Assembly: GCA_964440115.1 (NCBI GenBank)
Contig: CAYTPV010000008.1
Span: 62,001 to 126,000 of the forward strand
Origin: JAEWWD01 sp964440115
GTDB taxonomy: Bacteria; Bacillota; Clostridia; Christensenellales; CAG-138
Direction of reading: 5' to 3'
DNA length: 64,000 nt
Below the pieces are notes generated by a model. The model ran no database searches. It was not told where the DNA came from and saw nothing but the letters and a program-made list of their open reading frames with translations. Position 1 is the stretch's first letter; every line of letters starts with the position of its first letter. Positions 59,729 to 64,000 of this stretch are shown one piece after another. The translations under genes and the position numbers were made by a program.

Positions 59729-62387
59729 ATTTAATGATTTGCATAATGAAGCTGATGTTGAGCAACTCTTAATATGTCGCCTTCTTTCAGCATTGCAATA
59801 CCCAGACGATGCAATTAGACCGAAGGACAGCCTTTCAAATCTCATCATTGGTGGTATGCGTGGTGTTCCGCAGGGGGAATACCGTCCTGACTTTGCTTTA
59901 AAAAAACAACGCAGAATTCGCTGGATTATTGAAGCAAAAGCCCCCGGGGAATCATTAGACCGGCATGTGTGGCAGCCTAAGGGTTACTGTATGTTGCTTA
60001 ACGGTGAGTTTCGCGATTGTAATCCAACAAAATACTATATGTTAACTAATGGTGCAAAGACGCGTTTATATTTGTGGGATAGGAATGCGCCTGAACTTGA
60101 ATTGGACTTTTCAGACTTTCAAAATGAGAATATTAAGTATATTACACTCGTAAATTTACTTGCTTGGAACAACCTTTCCGTTGTGAATGAACAATTGCAA
60201 GAACAGGATTTTGATTTTTGCATTGTTAAGGAGAGTTTGACAGAAGTCAATTCGGCTTTCGCGTGGTGTCATCAACACATATACAAAAAGGATAATATCA
60301 GCCAGGGCGAAGCCTTCTCTGAATTTGTTAAGCTAGTCGCTCTGAAGTTAATGTCAGACCGTAGTATAAAGGATAAATATCCAGAAGTTCTTGCTGAGCG
60401 TAAAATATATGTTCCAGTCAATGAAGTGAAATTTTCAACAAAATGGATAGAGCATGAACAAAATAATTCATTAAACCCTATGTCAGATATTCAGTTTAAG
60501 TCGTTTGTTAATAGAATGGAAGCTGAAATTGCATTGGGAGAAAGAAAACGCTTTTTTAACCCTGATGAACGTATCAATTTAAAGGCCGAAACTATATTTG
60601 GCGTTGTACAAAAGCTAGAAAAAATGTTCTTGTTCGGCATTGATGCCGACCTAAATGGACGCTTATTTGAAACATTTCTTAATGCCACAATGAGAGGTAA
60701 AGATTTAGGTCAATTTTTTACTCCTCGATCTTTGGTTAAGCTTGGAGTTGGGCTTGCACAACTTAAAGTCCACACGCGGACTGAAGATGGAATCTACCAC
60801 ACGGATACTGTGATTGATGCATGTTGTGGTACTGGTGGATTTCTAATTGACGTTTTTGCTGAAATGCTAAATAAGGTAGAGGCAAAATCGAACCTATCAC
60901 GTACAGAAAAAGATGCAGTTAAGGAGCGAATTAGAAAAAAATATATAGTGGGAATTGATATTGGGAAAGGCCCAAATCTTTCTCGTGTAGCAAGATTAAA
61001 CATGTACTTACATGGTGACGGTGGAACGCGTCTATTCAACATTGATGCACTAGACAAAGAGCCTCAAATTGTTGAAACAGATGATGTTGAGATTATACGA
61101 GAGAAAGAAGAGATCCGGCAAATATTTGCAGATCATCAAAACTATTTTGATGTTGCTATAACAAACCCACCATTTGCCAAAGTATATGAGCGTACGCTAG
61201 ATAGTGAAAAACGTATTCTCGACCAATATGTAATTGGCAAGGATGAAAATGGTATTACTCGCTCTTCGGTTAAATCCAGCTTGTTATTCATTGAGCGATA
61301 TCACGATCTTCTAAAATCAGGAGGAAGGCTTATCACAGTAATTGACGATGGCATATTAAGTGGTCGAGATTATGCATGGTTTCGTAGTTATATTCGAAAG
61401 AGTTTTCTTGTACGCGCTGTTATTTCAATGCCTGGTGATGCTTTTCAGCGCTCAAAAGCACGGGTAAAAACTTCCTTCATTATTCTCGAAAAAAGAGACG
61501 TAAATGCACCTGTCGCACAAGAGCAGCCGCCGGTTTTTATGTATGCATGTAAATATATTGGAAACGATGACCCTTCGAGGCAACGCACGCTGCCAATCGA
61601 TTTCATAATAAGAGAACATGCAAAAGATGAAATAATACATGTTTGCGAAGAATACGATAAATTTATTGCTGGACATGGCACCAATAAATATATAGTGTCG
61701 CCAGATAAAATATCTGACCGTTTAGATGTTAAAAACTGTCTGTTAACTAAAGGGCGGAGTGTTCAAAAGTGGAGGGAAGCCGGGTATTCGATTCATCGAA
61801 TTTCTGATGTATTACGACAAAAAGAGTATGATGATACAAACACAATTATTACACGAGATAGCGAAGAAATGGTTCGGCAGATTATCGTTCGGTATAACGG
61901 AGATATAGATGAAGGTGAAGAAATTAACGCATGTGATACACAATATTCTAAATTATACATTGTTAATACCGGAGATTTAGTTATATCTAACATAGCAGCT
62001 TCATACGGAAGTGTCGCGGTTGTCCCTGTTGAATTGGATGGTTGCGTAGTTTCTAATGAGTATACCGTACTGCAAGCAAGACTGCCCTATAACGAAAAAG
62101 TACTACAATGCGTTCTTCGCTCACCTGAAATACGTTCAGAGATTTTATTATCGTCCACAGGGAGCAATCGGACACGCATACAGTGGGAAAATCTACAGAA
62201 TATATCGATCATATATCCAGATCACGCCGTAGAACAAGAAATGCTTGAGAAAATTGGACGAGCAGAAGCGCTGGAAGCTGAACTCAAAGAAATACGTGGC
62301 AAAGCTTCATTTATCGTTGAAGATCGCTATAATCTTTCTAGTGATGAAGCAAACGATATTCTGGATGCATTTAAGCCACCCAGATAA
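59709..62387 (+). CDS. Single-chain restriction-modification enzyme (HSDR_N-N6 methylase-TRD)
   Basis: An 892-residue AT-rich fusion. The N-terminal nuclease domain of HsdR_N type has D61 in GEYRPDFALKK and E75-A-K77 in RWIIEAKAPGES. A helical linker follows. The N6-adenine methylase core has motif I VIDACCGTGGFLIDVF (about 369-384) and motif IV NPPF (486-489). A single HsdS-like target domain lies at the C-terminus (about 700-880; NTGDLVISNIAASYG) ending in a coiled coil. With one half-specificity domain it may act as a dimer. It is an independent type IIG-like system, not related in sequence detail to the one in the mobilizable element. Confidence 0.9.
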   Translation: MRNLFCEFNDLHNEADVEQLLICRLLSALQYPDDAIRPKDSLSNLIIGGMRGVPQGEYRPDFALKKQRRIRWIIEAKAPGESLDRHVWQPKGYCMLLNGEFRDCNPTKYYMLTNGAKTRLYLWDRNAPELELDFSDFQNENIKYITLVNLLAWNNLSVVNEQLQEQDFDFCIVKESLTEVNSAFAWCHQHIYKKDNISQGEAFSEFVKLVALKLMSDRSIKDKYPEVLAERKIYVPVNEVKFSTKWIEHEQNNSLNPMSDIQFKSFVNRMEAEIALGERKRFFNPDERINLKAETIFGVVQKLEKMFLFGIDADLNGRLFETFLNATMRGKDLGQFFTPRSLVKLGVGLAQLKVHTRTEDGIYHTDTVIDACCGTGGFLIDVFAEMLNKVEAKSNLSRTEKDAVKERIRKKYIVGIDIGKGPNLSRVARLNMYLHGDGGTRLFNIDALDKEPQIVETDDVEIIREKEEIRQIFADHQNYFDVAITNPPFAKVYERTLDSEKRILDQYVIGKDENGITRSSVKSSLLFIERYHDLLKSGGRLITVIDDGILSGRDYAWFRSYIRKSFLVRAVISMPGDAFQRSKARVKTSFIILEKRDVNAPVAQEQPPVFMYACKYIGNDDPSRQRTLPIDFIIREHAKDEIIHVCEEYDKFIAGHGTNKYIVSPDKISDRLDVKNCLLTKGRSVQKWREAGYSIHRISDVLRQKEYDDTNTIITRDSEEMVRQIIVRYNGDIDEGEEINACDTQYSKLYIVNTGDLVISNIAASYGSVAVVPVELDGCVVSNEYTVLQARLPYNEKVLQCVLRSPEIRSEILLSSTGSNRTRIQWENLQNISIIYPDHAVEQEMLEKIGRAEALEAELKEIRGKASFIVEDRYNLSSDEANDILDAFKPPR

Positions 62388-62431
62388 TAATATTGATTTT
62401 ATTACCGTTAATCAACTCAATTTAAAAAGAA

Positions 62432-62467
62432 TGCGCCCAATTACTTTTGTAATTGGGCGTTTCTTTT
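62432..62467 (+). terminator. Terminator of the second R-M operon
   Basis: CGCCCAATTAC-TTTT-GTAATTGGGCG (62434-62459), then TTTCTTTTTC. Confidence 0.9.
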
Positions 62468-62481
62468 TCATTTATCAATAT

Positions 62482-63165
62482 CTATGACAAAAATGGGTTT
62501 GTGCTCGTTTTCCGATATCTGATCAGCATATACCCGCCCGCAACGAACTCGAACGGCACATAGGGGAAGCACAGCGCAAACGGGAGCAGGACGCCAAAGG
62601 CGCTCAACGGTATCACAATGAGTATCAGCGGCGCACTCGCCACCCCCCATATCGTCAGCCACTTGGGGAAGACCTGCGCTTTGCCGAGCATAGAATAGAA
62701 CAGCAGCGCGCCAATACCAAACGGCAGCATGGCAATGTTCAGCGCGAAATGCTTGCAGTAGAGCAATACGCTTGCAAGGGGGATCAGCTCCGCAACGCCG
62801 CCCGCGGCGTACATAGAGCTGACCTTTAGTAAGCCCATTACGAAAACCTGGCCGATTACTAACAGTACTGCTTCGAGCGCGTAGAGCGTCAGCGCGATCA
62901 ATCCGCGCGTTTTGTGTATATGCCGCACCGCCTGATACATCGCAACGCCCAGTATGATAATGAAAATTGCCGTGACGAACTGCGCAAATACCGTGCATCC
63001 GACGCCGGTCGCGTGCCGGGCGATCGCGCGCATGGTTTCTTGTATGCTGTCTTTCACTTCCAGGCTGTCGAACCATGACCCGACAATGAGCGGCGTCACG
63101 GACTGCACCAAAAAGGCCGCGCCTAACAGCCGGTATACGCCTGTATTTTCCGTTTTCCCTTCCAT
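62482..63165 (-). CDS. DUF4386-type integral membrane protein
   Basis: A 227-residue protein with six to seven membrane helices. It starts MEGKTENTGVYRLLGAAFLVQ as in DUF4386 proteins, which share a GKTENTARxxGxLF-like N-terminus. The start at 63165 is chosen because a GCGGGG box lies 4-8 nt upstream; longer starts have no ribosome site. It is divergently transcribed from a TetR gene, with a shared palindrome between them, so it is probably the main target of that repressor. Function unknown. Confidence 0.8.
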   Translation of the reverse strand: MEGKTENTGVYRLLGAAFLVQSVTPLIVGSWFDSLEVKDSIQETMRAIARHATGVGCTVFAQFVTAIFIIILGVAMYQAVRHIHKTRGLIALTLYALEAVLLVIGQVFVMGLLKVSSMYAAGGVAELIPLASVLLYCKHFALNIAMLPFGIGALLFYSMLGKAQVFPKWLTIWGVASAPLILIVIPLSAFGVLLPFALCFPYVPFEFVAGGYMLIRYRKTSTNPFLS

Positions 63166-63283
63166 ATATCCCCGCCTCATTTCTTTTATTTGTTTGCGTT
63201 CAAGCTGATGTACATTGCGCGCGCCAGCCCATGTTTTCCGCTGCGCGCTTGTTCTTTTGCGCAAAGATTTCTCTAGCCTTTAA

Positions 63284-63341
63284 TTACACCGTATAGTATA
63301 CTTAAAGAAAAGTCAATGCTTATTTACACTGTTCAGTGTAA
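63284..63341. promoter_or_regulatory. TetR operator region between divergent genes
   Basis: Perfect palindrome TTACACTG-TT-CAGTGTAA (63324-63341) and a related half-conserved site TTACACCGTATAGTATAC (63284-63301). A minus-strand TTGACT lies between them. They are placed to control both divergent genes. Confidence 0.7.
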
Positions 63342-63364
63342 TTTATTCAAAGGAGGACTCTGCG

Positions 63365-63973
63365 GTGTCTGAATTCAAAAGCAGGGATAAAAGCAAAAAG
63401 CGGGCGGCGATACTCGAAGGGGCGATCGACGTATTTATCGATATGGGATACGAGCAAGCCAGCATGGATAAAATCGCCCTCACGGCGGGGGTATCCAAGC
63501 GAACGGTTTACAATCACTTTGTCAGCAAGGAAAACCTGTTTCAGGCGGTCGTCAGCGACTTTTTGTCGCAGCGGCAGAGCCTCAAGAAGATTTTATACAG
63601 CCCTCACAAACCTCTCAAAGAACAGCTGCTGGCGTTTGCGAACGCCGAACTGTTCCTCATCGATGAGCCAAGGCGGCTGGGGCTTTCCCGGTTTCTGACC
63701 GGCGTGTTTTTGAAGGATATCGAATACACCCGCAGCACGGTAGCGAAATACCCGCCGAAGTACGACATGCTGCTGGATTGGATTGAAGCCGCGATACAGG
63801 ACGGCAAGCTCAAAACGGATCACCCGCTGCTCGCGTGCAGGGTGTTTTACAGCCTGATTGAAGGCGGCGTTACATACCCGGCGATATTTTCGAGCGGAAT
63901 AAACAGGGCGGAAGTGGACCCGCTGCTCGATGAACTCATCGAAACCTTCCTTGCGAAATACGGCAGTAGATGA
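63365..63973 (+). CDS. TetR/AcrR family regulator
   Basis: A 202-residue repressor: GAIDVFIDMGYEQASMDKIALTAGVSKRTVYNHFVSKENLF is a clear TetR HTH, followed by an all-helical AcrR-type ligand domain (TetR_C-like, LSRFLTGVFLKD). The start is a GTG (63365) 7 nt after AAAGGAGG. It probably represses the divergent DUF4386-type gene. Ten nt after its stop an ATG (63984) may open another gene that leaves the window. Confidence 0.92.
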   Translation: MSEFKSRDKSKKRAAILEGAIDVFIDMGYEQASMDKIALTAGVSKRTVYNHFVSKENLFQAVVSDFLSQRQSLKKILYSPHKPLKEQLLAFANAELFLIDEPRRLGLSRFLTGVFLKDIEYTRSTVAKYPPKYDMLLDWIEAAIQDGKLKTDHPLLACRVFYSLIEGGVTYPAIFSSGINRAEVDPLLDELIETFLAKYGSR

Positions 63974-64000
63974 GAGGCTACTTATGCCATCAATACGTTG

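Overview
The window reads as a chromosomal piece of a low-to-mid GC Bacillota, most likely class Clostridia. The signs are AGGAGG-type ribosome binding sites, frequent TTG/GTG starts, the Bacillus-type parS sequence TGTTTCACGTGAAACA beside soj/spo0J, an LPXTG-like sorting signal, PadR-controlled operons, and M-box and tetrahydrofolate riboswitches. Core genes are fairly GC-rich; several accessory genes (11.5-13.3, 51.9-53.9 and 59.4-62.4 kb) are clearly AT-rich, as expected for acquired defence genes. No rRNA, tRNA or CRISPR array was recognised. The species cannot be fixed by eye.

Layout. 0-1.8 kb (minus): PadR regulator, HAAS-type membrane protein and a DUF4097-type protein cut by the left edge. 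2.4-4.7 kb: PadR, DUF1048 and a two-gene drug-type ABC exporter. 5.4-6.2 kb: a small XRE regulator plus membrane protein with two near-identical 20-bp palindromic operators; then a repeat-protein gene interrupted by an in-frame amber codon. 6.9-8.7 kb: pyrG with a GGGC initiation site and leader terminator that fit CTP-dependent attenuation. 9.3-11.4 kb: nucleotidyltransferase-fold, papain-like and methyltransferase-like genes. 11.5-13.3 kb: a NACHT NTPase. 13.4-15.7 kb: parB, parA and two perfect parS sites. 16.3-20.9 kb: asnB, a small cell-wall-anchored protein, guaA.

20.84-30.96 kb is an integrated mobilizable element of about 10.1 kb in the 3' end of guaA. It is bounded by 29-bp direct repeats and carries paired GAGTACA arm-type sites just inside both ends. 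It encodes an XRE repressor, an excisionase-like protein, a tyrosine integrase, mobilization proteins, a RecA/RepA-like ATPase, a MOB-type relaxase, a single-chain restriction-modification-specificity enzyme and an orphan Phd antitoxin. A repeat-rich noncoding block in front of mobC and the relaxase is a candidate oriT/origin.

31-41.3 kb: a 1170-residue secreted protein with Listeria-Bacteroides repeats and three SH3b domains, a divergent TetR gene, two tail-to-tail GGDEF proteins, a DUF89 protein and RmuC. 41.4-46.3 kb is a magnesium unit: promoter, M-box, terminator, a second leader element with a 38-codon ORF, a soluble PRC-MgtE_N-CBS protein with no channel domain, an MgtA-type P-type ATPase and a small two-helix membrane protein. 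46.4-50.8 kb: an ABC/FtsX-type exporter. 51.1-53.9 kb: a DUF1003 protein and an AbiGi/AbiGii-like pair. 53.9-59.2 kb (minus): an aminotransferase, a 29-aa hydrophobic peptide with its own promoter and terminator, a hairpin element bounded by ATGATATATCAT, and a folate operon (folP, a degenerate FolB-FolK fusion, folC) behind a tetrahydrofolate riboswitch. 59.4-62.4 kb: an XRE controller plus a second single-chain restriction-modification enzyme. 62.5-64 kb: a DUF4386-type membrane protein and a divergent TetR regulator.

Most longer gene-free gaps contain copies of a modular GC-rich repeat family (modules A, B and C, described below). These repeats are among the most unusual things in the window.
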